In this document: positions 45,701 through 54,562 of the stretch, one piece after another
Layout: each line of letters begins with the position of its first letter
Position numbering within the stretch: the stretch's first letter is position 1
Assembly (NCBI GenBank): GCA_030066685.1
Contig: JASJBF010000010.1
Coordinates: 62,001 to 126,000, forward strand
Origin: Kiloniellales bacterium
GTDB taxonomy: Bacteria; Pseudomonadota; Alphaproteobacteria; Kiloniellales; JAKSBE01
Direction: 5' to 3'
DNA: 64,000 nucleotides
Program-made: the position numbers and the translations under genes
Notes under the pieces: generated by a model
The model's database searches: none
What the model was told of the DNA's origin: nothing
The model's input: only the letters and a program-made list of their open reading frames with translations

Positions 45701-47573
45701 GTCGGGCGACGTCTTCGGCAACGGCATGCTGCTGTCCAAGCACATCAAGCTGCTCGGCGCCTTCAACCACCTGCACGTCTTCGTCGACCCGGACCCCGAT
45801 CCGGCCAAGAGCTGGGCCGAGCGCAAGCGGCTTTTCGACACGCCGGGCACGGCCTGGACCGACTACGACGCCAAGCTGATCTCCAAGGGCGGCGGGGTCT
45901 TCGACCGCAAGGCCAAGTCGATCAAGCTCTCCCCTGAGATCAAGGCCTGCTTCGGGATCGAGGCCGACCAGCTGCCGCCCAACGACCTGATCCGCGCGAT
46001 CCTGACCGCCGAGGCCGAGCTGCTGTGGTTCGGCGGAATCGGCACCTACATCAAGGCACGCCAGGAGACCCACGCCGAAGCCGGCGACCGGGCCAACGAT
46101 GCGCTCAGGATCGACGCCGCCGAGGTCCGCGCCAAGGTCATCGGCGAGGGCGCCAATCTCGGCATGACCCAGAAGGGCCGCATCGCCTTCGGCATGGCCG
46201 GCGGGCGCTGCAACACCGATTCCATCGACAACTCGGCCGGCGTCGACTGCTCGGACCACGAGGTCAACATCAAGATCCTGCTCGGCGAGATCGAGGAGGC
46301 CGGCGACCTGACCCGCAAGCAGCGCGACCAGCTGCTGGAGAAGATGACCGACGAGGTCGCCGAGCTGGTGCTGCGCGACAACTACCTGCAGTCCCAGGCG
46401 ATCACCGTGACCCACCTGCTGGGCGCGCACTTGCTGGACCGCCTGGCCCGCTTCATGCGCAGCCTGGAACGCGCCGGCCAGCTCGACCGGACGATCGAGG
46501 CGCTGCCCGACGACGAGACCATCGAGGAGCGCATGAAGGCGGGGATCGGCCTGACCCGGCCGGAGATCTCGGTCCTGCTGTCCTACGCCAAGATCGTGCT
46601 CTACGACGAGATCCTGGCGTCCGACCTCCCGGACGACCCCTACCTGCAGCGCGACCTGATCGACTACTTCCCGCAGCCCCTGCGCAAGAAGTACGCCAAA
46701 CCGATCAAGGCGCACCGCCTGCACCGCGAGATCAAGGCGACGGTCGGGACCAACGCCATGATCAACCGGGTCGGGGTGACCTTCATCTACGAGGTCAAGG
46801 AGAAGACCGGCATGCCCGCCGCTGACATCGCGCGGGCTTACTTGATCAGTCGCGAGATCTTCGGCATGGAGGAGACCTGGGACGCCATCGAGGCCCTGGA
46901 CAACAAGGTCCCGGCGCAGCTTCAGGCCAACATGCTGATGGAATGCGGCCGCCTGATCGAGCGCGGCACGGTCTGGTTCCTGCGCGAGGCCGGCTACCCG
47001 CTGGACATCTCCAGCCAGATCGAGCGCTACGGCGCCGGCGTGCACGAACTCTCGGAGAACCTCGACCAGGTGATCAGCGAGGCCGACGAGAGGGTGCTCG
47101 CCGAGCGCGCCGCAGGCTACCAGCGTCAGGGCGCGCCCGAGGACCTCTCCCGCCGCATCGCCAGCCTGGGGCTGCTGGTGCCGGCCTGCGACATCGTCCG
47201 GATCGCGCTGGCCGCCGAGCTGCCGGTCGAGCGGGCCGCCCGGACCTATTTCTCGATCGGCGCCCGCTTCGGCTTCGACTGGCTGCGCCGGGCCTCGGGC
47301 CAGCTGCCCACCGACACCGCCTGGGACAAGCTGGCGGTCACGGCCATCGTCGACGACCTCTACGGCCACCAGGGCGAGCTGACCGGCCGGGTGCTGGAGG
47401 CCGCGACGGGCAACGGCAAGACCGACGGCCTGATCGAGGCCTGGGCCGAGGCGCGCCGGCCCCTGGTCGCCCGCACCGACCAGCTGGTCACCGAGCTCCA
47501 GGCCACCGGCACCCCGGACTTCGCCATGCTGGCCGTCGCCAACCGCCAGCTGAAGTCCCTGGTCGGGAGCTAG
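42726..47573 (+). CDS. gdhB: NAD-specific glutamate dehydrogenase (large type)
   Basis: 1,615 residues, matching the about 180-kDa NAD-GDH class. The start at 42726 has GGGGGAG upstream. The long N-terminal part has ACT-like blocks ([33 protein letters not shown]). The catalytic part shows [72 protein letters not shown] and [10 protein letters not shown]. It converts L-glutamate to 2-oxoglutarate and ammonium with NAD+, mainly in catabolism. Codon use leaves a very long open frame on the other strand, which is an artefact. Confidence 0.95.
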   Translation: [1615 protein letters not shown]

Positions 47574-47621
47574 CGGCGCCTCTCGCGGACGGCTTGCAAT
47601 CGAGTGCCTGGAGACCACACC

Positions 47622-47873
47622 ATGGACTACGAGGCGATCGCGGTCGCGATGATGGCCGAAGGACACTGTAACTTCACGGTTGACGGGGCCCTGTTCGAGG
47701 AACTCCTTGCCGGCCGCGAACTTGCCGAGCTGCTTCACAGCGAGGAGGTCGTCCAGGAGCTTGATGGCCTTGCGCGCAAGTTCGAGGCCCTCGGCAAGGC
47801 CGGGTTCTGCGAGCACATCAGGGCGCTTTACGGGCCGGGAGGCTCGAAGCTGGCCAACCTGGTCTCCGGCTAG
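47622..47873 (+). CDS. small acidic protein, unknown function
   Basis: 83 residues from the ATG with GGAG eight bases upstream. It is predicted helical with LFEELLAGRELAELLHSEEVVQELDGL. It has no signal peptide or membrane segment. It is 48 bp after the glutamate dehydrogenase stop and may be co-transcribed. Its TAG stop overlaps the first G of a dispersed repeat. No family recognised. Confidence 0.65.
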   Translation: MDYEAIAVAMMAEGHCNFTVDGALFEELLAGRELAELLHSEEVVQELDGLARKFEALGKAGFCEHIRALYGPGGSKLANLVSG

Positions 47874-47996
47874 GGCATTACATCCGATCAGATGGAGTCG
47901 CTTTGCGATCCATCTGGCCGGATGTAATGCCCGACTCTAGAGTGTTAGCGCACTACTCCCGGCCAGACGCAACTGCGTCTGATCGGGAAGTGCGCT
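47873..47996. repeat. dispersed two-hairpin repeat, copy 1
   Basis: Hairpin A (47873-47932) has a perfect 13-bp outer stem GGGCATTACATCC / GGATGTAATGCCC, an inner CAGATGG / CCATCTG stem and TCGC-ttt-GCGA at the tip. Hairpin B (47947-47996) has AGCGCACT / AGTGCGCT outer arms, CCCG / CGGG and CAGACGCA / TGCGTCTG. A second copy lies at 60572-60694 with the same order and spacing. Confidence 0.93.
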
Positions 47997-48162
47997 AGCT
48001 CGGACCGCCCGCGACCCTCTGCTCCGCCTCCGGCAGGTCTGTCGGGCCGTGGTTGATCCGAGGGCCGAGGCCAGCGCTCGCCCTTCACGATATTCAAAGG
48101 ATTTCTTTGGAAGCTGGCCGGCGCTCGACGTTTGGGTCGAGCGGCTTCCAGGAGACGGCCTC

Positions 48163-48753
48163 ATGTTCGGCATTTCTCTCGGCAAGGACCCGAAGGCCGA
48201 TGGCGCGCTCGTCGTCGCCCGGCTCAACGCCCGCGCACAGCCTATGGACCGCTACGAGGTTTACGAGGAGGGCCTGACCGAGATGCTGGAAAGCCGCGAC
48301 TTGGGCGAAGTTTCAGGCGGCGGGACCCAGATGACCGAGGACGGCGAGATCGCCTACTGCGAGATCGAGATCGTCCTCCCGGCCCTGTCCGACACGGCGC
48401 TCGACGAGCTGCGGCACTGCCTCGAGGCCTTGGGTGCGCCCAAGGGCTCGGCCTTCATCCTGGAGCCGGACGGCCGGGAGGTCGCCTTCGGCCTGAACGA
48501 GGGGCTGGCGGTCTATCTCAACGGCACCGATCTGCCGGACGAGGTCTACGAGACCTGCGATCTCGATACGATCTACGACGAGTTCGGCAAGCTGCTCGAC
48601 ACCCGGGGCCGGGTGCAGAGCTGCTGGCAGGGCCCCACCGAGACCGCACTCTATCTCTACGGTCCCTCCTGCGATGGGATGCGCGCCGCGATCCGGCCCT
48701 TTCTCGACAGCTATCCGCTCTGCCAGAAGGCACGGCTGGTGCAGATCGCCTGA
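48163..48753 (+). CDS. conserved acidic protein, unknown function
   Basis: 196 residues from the ATG at 48163 (GGAG eight bases before); an upstream in-frame start would add 38 doubtful residues. The C-terminal part reads DEVYETCDLDTIYDEFGKLLDTRGRVQSCWQGP and LYLYGPSCDGMRAAIRPFL. It shows the pattern of a small soluble alpha/beta protein with no signal peptide. I do not recognise a family. It has no clear partner gene. Confidence 0.65.
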   Translation: MFGISLGKDPKADGALVVARLNARAQPMDRYEVYEEGLTEMLESRDLGEVSGGGTQMTEDGEIAYCEIEIVLPALSDTALDELRHCLEALGAPKGSAFILEPDGREVAFGLNEGLAVYLNGTDLPDEVYETCDLDTIYDEFGKLLDTRGRVQSCWQGPTETALYLYGPSCDGMRAAIRPFLDSYPLCQKARLVQIA

Positions 48754-48812
48754 GCGCCAAGGCTCGCGTCACGGCTGGAAGCCGACGCGACGCCCGCGCC
48801 CGCCGTCTTCGA

Positions 48813-49127
48813 TTAGGCCAGCCGCACCGCGGTGCCGTTGGCGCTGACCATGAGCATGGAATCGCCGATGGTCTCGTAGTCCAGGTCGACGGCGAGGATC
48901 GCGTTGGCGCCCAGCGTCTCGGCGGCTTCGACCATGTCGGCCATGGCCGCGTCCTTGGCGCCCTGCAGCGCCTTCTCGTAGCCGCCGGCCCGGCCGCCGA
49001 CCACGTCGCGGACCCGGGCGAAGAAGTCCCGGAACATGTTGGCGCCGACGATGGCGTCGCCGCTGACCACGCCCAGGTATGCGCCGACCCGGCGGCCTTC
49101 GATGGAATCCGTCGTCACCACGATCAT
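48813..49127 (-). CDS. YbjQ/UPF0145-family protein
   Basis: 104 residues from the ATG at 49127. [32 protein letters not shown], then [19 protein letters not shown], and [17 protein letters not shown] is the UPF0145/YbjQ pattern, a small pentameric alpha/beta protein of unknown function found in all bacterial groups. It faces the transporter gene at 49243 with a short spacer holding both promoters. Confidence 0.92.
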   Translation of the reverse strand: MIVVTTDSIEGRRVGAYLGVVSGDAIVGANMFRDFFARVRDVVGGRAGGYEKALQGAKDAAMADMVEAAETLGANAILAVDLDYETIGDSMLMVSANGTAVRLA

Positions 49128-49242
49128 CGCGTCATCTTTCCGCTGTTGTATGCCTTCGGTCGCAGGCCGAAGATACACAGCTTGTGGGGCTCCAACAAAG
49201 CTGCTAGCCGGAAGCCAGCGAAGTGGCAGGGGGCGAGGGCGC

Positions 49243-50523
49243 ATGACGGCAGTGGCGGGCGCGGACCTTAAGACCAGCAAGGGCGCCATCGCGGCCTGGT
49301 GCCTCTTCGACTGGGCCAACTCGGCCTTCCCGACCGTGATCATCACCTTCGTCTTCGCCCAGTACGTGACCAAGGCGGTTGCGCCCGACGAGATCGCCGG
49401 CACTGCAGCCTGGGGCCAGATGATCAGCCTCTCGGCGCTGGGCATCGCAATCCTGGCGCCGATCCTGGGCGCAATCGCCGACCACAGCGGCCGCCGCAAG
49501 CCCTGGATCCTCTTCTTTTCCCTGGCCTGCCTGGCGGTCGGCAGCGGCCTCTGGTGGATCCTGCCCGAGCCCGGCTATCTGCTCCCGGCCCTGGTCCTGG
49601 TCGCGATCGCCAACGCCGCCTTCGAGTTCGGCCAGGTCTTCTACAACGCCATGCTGCCGGACCTGGCGCCGCGGCGGCTGCTGGGCCGGATCTCGGGCTG
49701 GGCCTGGGCCTGCGGCTACGCCGGCGGCATCGCCTGCCTGGTCATCTGCCTGCTGGCCTTCGCGCTGCCGGAGGAGCCGATCCTGGGTCTCGACACCGAG
49801 ACCTACGAGCAGGTGCGGATCACCGGTCCCTTCGTCGCCCTCTGGTACCTGATCTTCGCCCTGCCCATGTTCCTTCTGACCCCGGACCGCCCGGCAGAGC
49901 GGATCTCCGCCGTAAAGGCGGTCCGGCAGGGCCTCGGCACCTTGCTGGGCACCTTCCGGCAGCTGCGGCGCTACGGCAACATCGCGCGCTTCCTGCTGGC
50001 GCGCCTGTTCTACATCGACGGGCTGAACACGCTCTTCGCCTTCGGCGGGATCTATGCCGCCGGCACCTTCGGCATGGACTTCAAGGAGATCCTGTTTTTC
50101 GGGGTCCTGCTCAACGTCACCGCGGGCCTGGGCGCGGTCGCATTCGCCTGGTTCGACGACTGGTTCGGCTCGAAGCTCACGATCCTGGTCGCGGTCGCCG
50201 CCCTGACGGTCTTCGGCGGCGCGATCTTGCTCGTCGAGGGCAAGCTCTGGTTCTACGTCCTGGGCTGCGTGATCGGGATCTTCATCGGGCCCGCCCAGGC
50301 CGCCAGCCGGACCATGATGGCGCGGCTGGCGCCGCCCCACATGACCACCGAGATGTTCGGGCTCTTCGCCTTCTCCGGCAAGGCGACCGCCTTCATGGGG
50401 CCGGCACTGGTCGCAGCGGTGACCGATCTCACCGACAGCCAGCGGATCGGTATGTCGACGATCCTGGTCTTCTTTCTGGTCGGTTGGCTCTTGATGCTGC
50501 CGGTCAAGGAACCGCGCGAATGA
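49243..50523 (+). CDS. UMF1-type major-facilitator transporter
   Basis: 426 residues with twelve predicted membrane segments. [42 protein letters not shown] (loop 2-3 motif with the MFS D-x-x-GRR/K) and [16 protein letters not shown] are typical of UMF1/Atg22-like permeases. The yeast relative exports amino acids from the vacuole; bacterial substrates are unknown. GAGG is a few bases before the ATG. The gene has no partner in its direction before the small protein gene at 50551 on the other strand. Confidence 0.88.
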   Translation: MTAVAGADLKTSKGAIAAWCLFDWANSAFPTVIITFVFAQYVTKAVAPDEIAGTAAWGQMISLSALGIAILAPILGAIADHSGRRKPWILFFSLACLAVGSGLWWILPEPGYLLPALVLVAIANAAFEFGQVFYNAMLPDLAPRRLLGRISGWAWACGYAGGIACLVICLLAFALPEEPILGLDTETYEQVRITGPFVALWYLIFALPMFLLTPDRPAERISAVKAVRQGLGTLLGTFRQLRRYGNIARFLLARLFYIDGLNTLFAFGGIYAAGTFGMDFKEILFFGVLLNVTAGLGAVAFAWFDDWFGSKLTILVAVAALTVFGGAILLVEGKLWFYVLGCVIGIFIGPAQAASRTMMARLAPPHMTTEMFGLFAFSGKATAFMGPALVAAVTDLTDSQRIGMSTILVFFLVGWLLMLPVKEPRE

Positions 50524-50550
50524 GCCCGGCGCCGGCTTCCGGCGCCCGCC

Positions 50551-50769
50551 TCAGGTGAGCGAGCCCTGAGGCTTGGATGCCAGGGCCTCGGCGGTTTCCC
50601 GCGAGCGGTCCCGGCCGGTCGCGATCAGGCCGCGCAGGGCCCGGACGAGGCGCTTTCCGCTTTCCGCAAAGGCCTGGGCGCGGAGGCGCCGGCCGCGCTG
50701 CAGCATGGTCTGGATCTCGGCGTGGCTCGGGACCTCAACGGCCCGGTTTGGCTTGATATAGGGATTCAT
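50551..50769 (-). CDS. small basic RSP_7527-like helical protein (copy 1)
   Basis: 72 residues with GGAGG seven bases before the ATG. The core GRRLRAQAFAESGKRLVRALRG matches the helical R-x-LR-x-(E/Q)-A pattern of alphaproteobacterial RSP_7527/DUF-type proteins. It is related to the protein at 51834-52049, and the two flank the LysR gene. It has no signal peptide or enzyme motif; the function is unknown. Confidence 0.75.
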   Translation of the reverse strand: MNPYIKPNRAVEVPSHAEIQTMLQRGRRLRAQAFAESGKRLVRALRGLIATGRDRSRETAEALASKPQGSLT

Positions 50770-50870
50770 CTTGCGTCCTCCGGAACGGGATGGGGGCCTG
50801 CCTCGCCTGCCGCCTTCGCTGATGCAGCATATATGACTATTGATCTCTGATAAGTTAATTGGCGAAATGG

Positions 50871-50885
50871 GCATAGCACTTATGC
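50871..50885. promoter_or_regulatory. possible LysR self-operator
   Basis: Palindrome GCATA-5-TATGC lies 27-41 bases upstream of the LysR start, in an A+T-rich spacer between two divergent genes, as expected for a LysR-type site (T-N11-A). Confidence 0.4.
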
Positions 50886-50911
50886 TGAAATGGAATGAAT
50901 GAGAGGGCACC

Positions 50912-51823
50912 TTGGACCGCCTTCTGGAGCTCGAGGTCTACGTCCGGGTGGTCCACGCCGGCAGCTTCACCGCCGCCGGGCGCGACCTCGGCCTCAGCCC
51001 CTCCGCGGTCAGCAAGCAGATCGGCCGGCTGGAGGACCGCCTCGGCGTGCGGCTCCTCAACCGCACCACCCGCAGGGTCGCCATGACCGGCGAGGGCGCC
51101 GCCTTCTTCGAGCACGCCAAGCGGATCGTCGCCGACCTCGACGAGGCCGAGCAGGCCCTGTCGCATCTCAGCGCCGCGCCGCGTGGCCTGCTCCGGGTCA
51201 ACATGCCGGTAACCTTCGGGCAGTTGATCCTGGCCCCCCTGATCCCCGAGTTCCTGCGCCGCTACCCCGACGTCGAGGTCGAGATCACCGTCAACGACCG
51301 CCTGGTCGACCTGGTCGAGGAGGGCATGGACCTCGGGATCCGCATCGGTGCGCTCAAGGACTCCAGCCTGATCGCCCGCAAGCTGGCGTCCAGCCGCCGG
51401 GCGGTCTGCGCCGCGCCACGCTACCTCAAGGGCGCCGGGACGCCGCGCCGGCCGGCGGACCTCGCCGGCCACAACTGCCTGGTCTACACCTATCGGACTT
51501 GGCGCAACGACTGGCCCTTCCGCAGCGCGGAGGGCAGCGAGACGGTGCACGTCACGGGCAGCTTTTCGGCCAACAACGCCGAGATGCTGCGCCAGGTCGC
51601 CCTGGGCGGCGGCGGGATCATCATGTTGCCGATCTGGCAGGTCCGCGACGACCTGCTGTCGGGGCGCCTGGTCGAGCTGCTGCCAGACTACAGCTCGCCC
51701 GACGCCGACATCCACGCGGTCTACCCGCAGACCCGCTACCTGGCGCCGCGGGTGCGGGCCTTCGTCGACTACCTGGCGCTCGAGTTCGCCGCCATGGCGC
51801 GGACCTGGGGGGCCGGCGCCTGA
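50912..51823 (+). CDS. LysR-family transcriptional regulator
   Basis: 303 residues from a TTG with GAGAGG upstream; the next in-frame start would cut the DNA-binding helix. The N-terminal winged helix reads LELEVYVRVVHAGSFTAAGRDLGLSPSAVSKQIGRLEDRLGVRLLNRTTR, and the effector domain has LRVNMPVTFGQLILAPLIPEFLRRYP and GGIIMLP. It belongs to the large DgdR/aminoethylphosphonate-like subgroup with no fixed target. It is transcribed away from the small protein gene at 50551. The target is unknown; the divergent neighbour is a candidate. Confidence 0.95.
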   Translation: MDRLLELEVYVRVVHAGSFTAAGRDLGLSPSAVSKQIGRLEDRLGVRLLNRTTRRVAMTGEGAAFFEHAKRIVADLDEAEQALSHLSAAPRGLLRVNMPVTFGQLILAPLIPEFLRRYPDVEVEITVNDRLVDLVEEGMDLGIRIGALKDSSLIARKLASSRRAVCAAPRYLKGAGTPRRPADLAGHNCLVYTYRTWRNDWPFRSAEGSETVHVTGSFSANNAEMLRQVALGGGGIIMLPIWQVRDDLLSGRLVELLPDYSSPDADIHAVYPQTRYLAPRVRAFVDYLALEFAAMARTWGAGA

Positions 51824-51833
51824 GCCGGCCCGG

Positions 51834-52049
51834 TCAGGCCACGGTGGGCGGGAAGTCCGGCTGCCAGGTCTCCTGACCGTCTTCGGGCTGGGTCTCGCGC
51901 TTGGCTTGGGAGCGGATATAGCCGACGAAGACCGAGGCGCCGCGTCCCAGGGCCTCGGAGCGCAGCTGCCGGCTGCGGTCCATCTTGCGCCGAAGCGCGG
52001 CGTCGCCGGGGTGCCGGAAGGCGTCGTCCTGCTGCCTGTCTGCCGTCAT
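51834..52049 (-). CDS. small basic RSP_7527-like helical protein (copy 2)
   Basis: 71 residues with GGAGG seven bases before the ATG. DRSRQLRSEALGRGASVFVGYIRSQ aligns with RRLRAQAFAESGKRLVRALRG in the copy at 50551. It converges on the LysR gene (10 bp between stops). Function unknown. Confidence 0.72.
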   Translation of the reverse strand: MTADRQQDDAFRHPGDAALRRKMDRSRQLRSEALGRGASVFVGYIRSQAKRETQPEDGQETWQPDFPPTVA

Positions 52050-52110
52050 CGCCTGCCCTCCCGAGGTTTCGAGGTATCAGGCGTCTGTCTTTAGGCCTAA
52101 TTCATGAAGG

Positions 52111-52152
52111 ATTACATAATAAAGCGAATAAAACCTTCGCTAAGCATGTAAT
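52111..52152. repeat. intergenic hairpin downstream of purH
   Basis: Outer arms ATTACAT / ATGTAAT and inner perfect AGCGAA / TTCGCT with a 7-base loop. It lies 51 bp beyond the purH stop in A+T-rich DNA. There is no T run on either strand. It faintly resembles hairpin A of the dispersed repeat. Confidence 0.55.
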
Positions 52153-52202
52153 GCTTGGAAGAAAAACAGTATTCCCGAACAGAGACCTGCTCAAATCTGC
52201 CC

Positions 52203-53804
52203 TCAGTGCCGGAAATGCCGCATGCCGGTGAAGACCATGGCCAGGCTGGCCGCGTCGGCGGCGGCGATGACCTCGTCGTCGCGGATCGAGCCGCCCGGCT
52301 GGATCACCGCGGTGGCGCCGGCCTCGACCGCCACCAGCAGGCCGTCGGCGAAGGGGAAGAAGGCGTCGGACGCGACCGCCGCGCCCTCGGTGCGCGAGGC
52401 CGTCTCGCCCGCCGCCTCGGCGGCGTCGCGGGATTTCTGGGCGGCGATATGCGCGGCGTCGACCCGGCTCATCTGCCCGGCGCCGATGCCGACCGTGGCG
52501 CCGTCCTTGGCGTAGACGATGGTGTTTGACTTGACGTGCTTGGCCACCCGGAAGGCGAAGATCAGATCGGCCAGCTCCTCTTGGCTCGGCTGCCGCTTTG
52601 TCACGACCTTCAGGTCGCCCGGCAGGATCCGGCCGGCATCCCGGCCCTGCACCAGATAGCCGCCCGACAGGGCCTTGATCGTCAGGCCCGCCGCCGCCGG
52701 GTCCGGCAGGCCCTCGGTCAGCAGCAGGCGCAGGTTCTTCTTGCGCGCGAAGGCTGCCTTCGCGGCCTCGTCCGCGCCGGGCGCGATCACCACCTCGACG
52801 AAGAGCTCGGCGATCTCCGCCGCCGTGTCCTGGTCCAGCGGCCGGTTGGCGGCGACGATCCCGCCGTAGGCGCTGACCGGATCGCAGGCCAGGGCGCGGC
52901 GGTAGGCCTCGTGCAGGCTCGCCGCCTCGGCCACGCCGCAGGGGTTGGCGTGCTTGATGATGGCGATGGCGGGCTGCTCGAACTCGGCGGCCAGCTCGAA
53001 GGCGGCGTCGGTGTCGTTGAGGTTGTTGTAGCTCAGCGCCTTGCCCTGGACCTGGGTCGCCGCCGCGACGCCGGGGCGCGGCGCCACCGGGCCCGAGAGC
53101 GCGGCGTAGAAGGCCGCCTGCTGGTGCGGATTCTCGCCGTAGCGCAGGCTCTGCAGCCGCCGGCCCGAGATCAGCAGGCTCTCCGGCAGGCTCTCGCCCT
53201 CCTGCTCGGCCAACCAGTTGGCGATGGCGCTGTCGTAGGCCGCGGTGTGGGCGTAGACCTTGCCGGCCAGGCGCCGGCGCAGCTCAAGCGAGGTGGCGCC
53301 CTGGTTCCGGTCCTGTTCCTTTAGCAGGGCCGCATAGTCGCCGGGGTCGACGACCACGGTCACCCAGTCGTGGTTCTTGGCCGCGGCGCGCAGCATCGCC
53401 GGGCCGCCGATGTCGATGTTCTCGATGCAGGTCGGGAAGTCGGCGCCCGCGGCCACGGTCCGGGTGAAGGGATAGAGGTTGACCACCACCAGGTCGATCG
53501 GCGCGATCTCTTGTTCCGCCATGGCCGCGCGGTGGCCCTCCAGATCCCGCCGGGCGAGGATGCCGCCGTGGATCTTGGGATGCAGGGTCTTGACCCGCCC
53601 GTCCATGATCTCGGGGAAGCCGGTGTGGGCCGAGACCTCGGTCACCTCGACCCCGGCCTCCGTCAGCGCCTTGGCCGAGCCCCCGGTCGAGAGGATCTCG
53701 ACGCCGCGGGCGGCCAGTTGCTTGCCCAGCCCGGCCAGCCCAGTCTTGTCCGAGACGGAGATCAAAGCGCGGCGGATTGGAAGGTCTTCGGGTGTCTCTG
53801 ACAT
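52203..53804 (-). CDS. purH: bifunctional AICAR transformylase / IMP cyclohydrolase
   Basis: 533 residues from the ATG at 53804; an upstream start would add a low-quality extension. The N-terminal MGS-like domain has [33 protein letters not shown] and [13 protein letters not shown]. The C-terminal transformylase shows [43 protein letters not shown] and [11 protein letters not shown]. It carries out the last two steps of IMP synthesis. In many alphaproteobacteria the heparinase-like gene and rpe lie directly beside purH; here about 2.6 kb of unrelated DNA separates them. Confidence 0.97.
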   Translation of the reverse strand: MSETPEDLPIRRALISVSDKTGLAGLGKQLAARGVEILSTGGSAKALTEAGVEVTEVSAHTGFPEIMDGRVKTLHPKIHGGILARRDLEGHRAAMAEQEIAPIDLVVVNLYPFTRTVAAGADFPTCIENIDIGGPAMLRAAAKNHDWVTVVVDPGDYAALLKEQDRNQGATSLELRRRLAGKVYAHTAAYDSAIANWLAEQEGESLPESLLISGRRLQSLRYGENPHQQAAFYAALSGPVAPRPGVAAATQVQGKALSYNNLNDTDAAFELAAEFEQPAIAIIKHANPCGVAEAASLHEAYRRALACDPVSAYGGIVAANRPLDQDTAAEIAELFVEVVIAPGADEAAKAAFARKKNLRLLLTEGLPDPAAAGLTIKALSGGYLVQGRDAGRILPGDLKVVTKRQPSQEELADLIFAFRVAKHVKSNTIVYAKDGATVGIGAGQMSRVDAAHIAAQKSRDAAEAAGETASRTEGAAVASDAFFPFADGLLVAVEAGATAVIQPGGSIRDDEVIAAADAASLAMVFTGMRHFRH

Positions 53805-54069
53805 CTCTGGCTCGCGGCTGTCCGGTGGGGAAAGCGGTCGCGCGGCGACCGACGCCAGTGCTTTACGGAGGCGCGCGGACGCGGTCAAGCGATCAGCGAC
53901 CCTGGATGCGAAGGCTTGCCGAAAACGCCGATCTGACGGCTCCGTGGTCAGGCCTCGGAGCTTACATCGAGCTCGGTGAGCGCCGTGAGCTTCCGGATTT
54001 CAGGAGGCAGTGATGGCAGCCGATCGCCCGCAAACAGAATGAGCTAAGGCCTTGAACGGCTCCGGTTCG

Positions 54070-54408
54070 TCACATCACATGAAGATCGTACATCCGGACG
54101 GAGAGACCGCCGTCGACCTCCGTGATCCAGACCTGCAGGGTCAGGTCGCTTTGCCCCTCCTGTGCGGTCCAGACTGGGATGTAGGCGATCTTCGTGTCCG
54201 GCACGAGATCGTGGTCGACGACCTCGGCCAAGGCGGCCGCCTCGTCCGGCAGCTCCACGATCCGGTCAGGATAGGACTCCACCGCTTCCCGGACTTCGGA
54301 AGCCGTCAAGCTCACAACACGGCCCGCCCTGACCAGGCCGTCGAAATTCCGACTCGCCAGTTCACGGACGAGATCCTGGATTGCTTCGAACTGCCGCCGC
54401 TCGATCAT
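54070..54408 (-). CDS. DUF7668-like small protein
   Basis: 112 residues. The pattern RELASRNFDGLVRAGRVVSLTASEVREAV then VWTAQEGQSDLTLQVWITE and YDLHVM at the C-terminus matches the DUF7668 family as I recall it, small proteins often seen in polymorphic-toxin or immunity neighbourhoods. No toxin gene is visible here. The start has only a weak ribosome site. It belongs to the insertion between purH and the heparinase-like gene. Confidence 0.65.
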   Translation of the reverse strand: MIERRQFEAIQDLVRELASRNFDGLVRAGRVVSLTASEVREAVESYPDRIVELPDEAAALAEVVDHDLVPDTKIAYIPVWTAQEGQSDLTLQVWITEVDGGLSVRMYDLHVM

Positions 54409-54562
54409 TCTGTGTGCGCCCTGCCTTCACCCTCTGCTCTCACCAGAGGGCTCTCTCCGACGTCGGAAAACTGCCCGCTGGGCAGCGGTCCTTCGCGCCC
54501 TGCCGAGTTGGCTTGGGCGCCGCCGATGGCATCCCTCCGCGGAAGCGCCGTTGCGGGGCCGG

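Noticed and set aside
42867-47816. A 1,649-codon open frame on the minus strand opposite the glutamate dehydrogenase gene
   Set aside because: It is a codon-bias shadow of a high-GC gene. Its composition is low-complexity (rich in Leu, Asp, Gly, Val, Gln and Arg), it has no ribosome site, and the plus-strand gene is complete and conserved.
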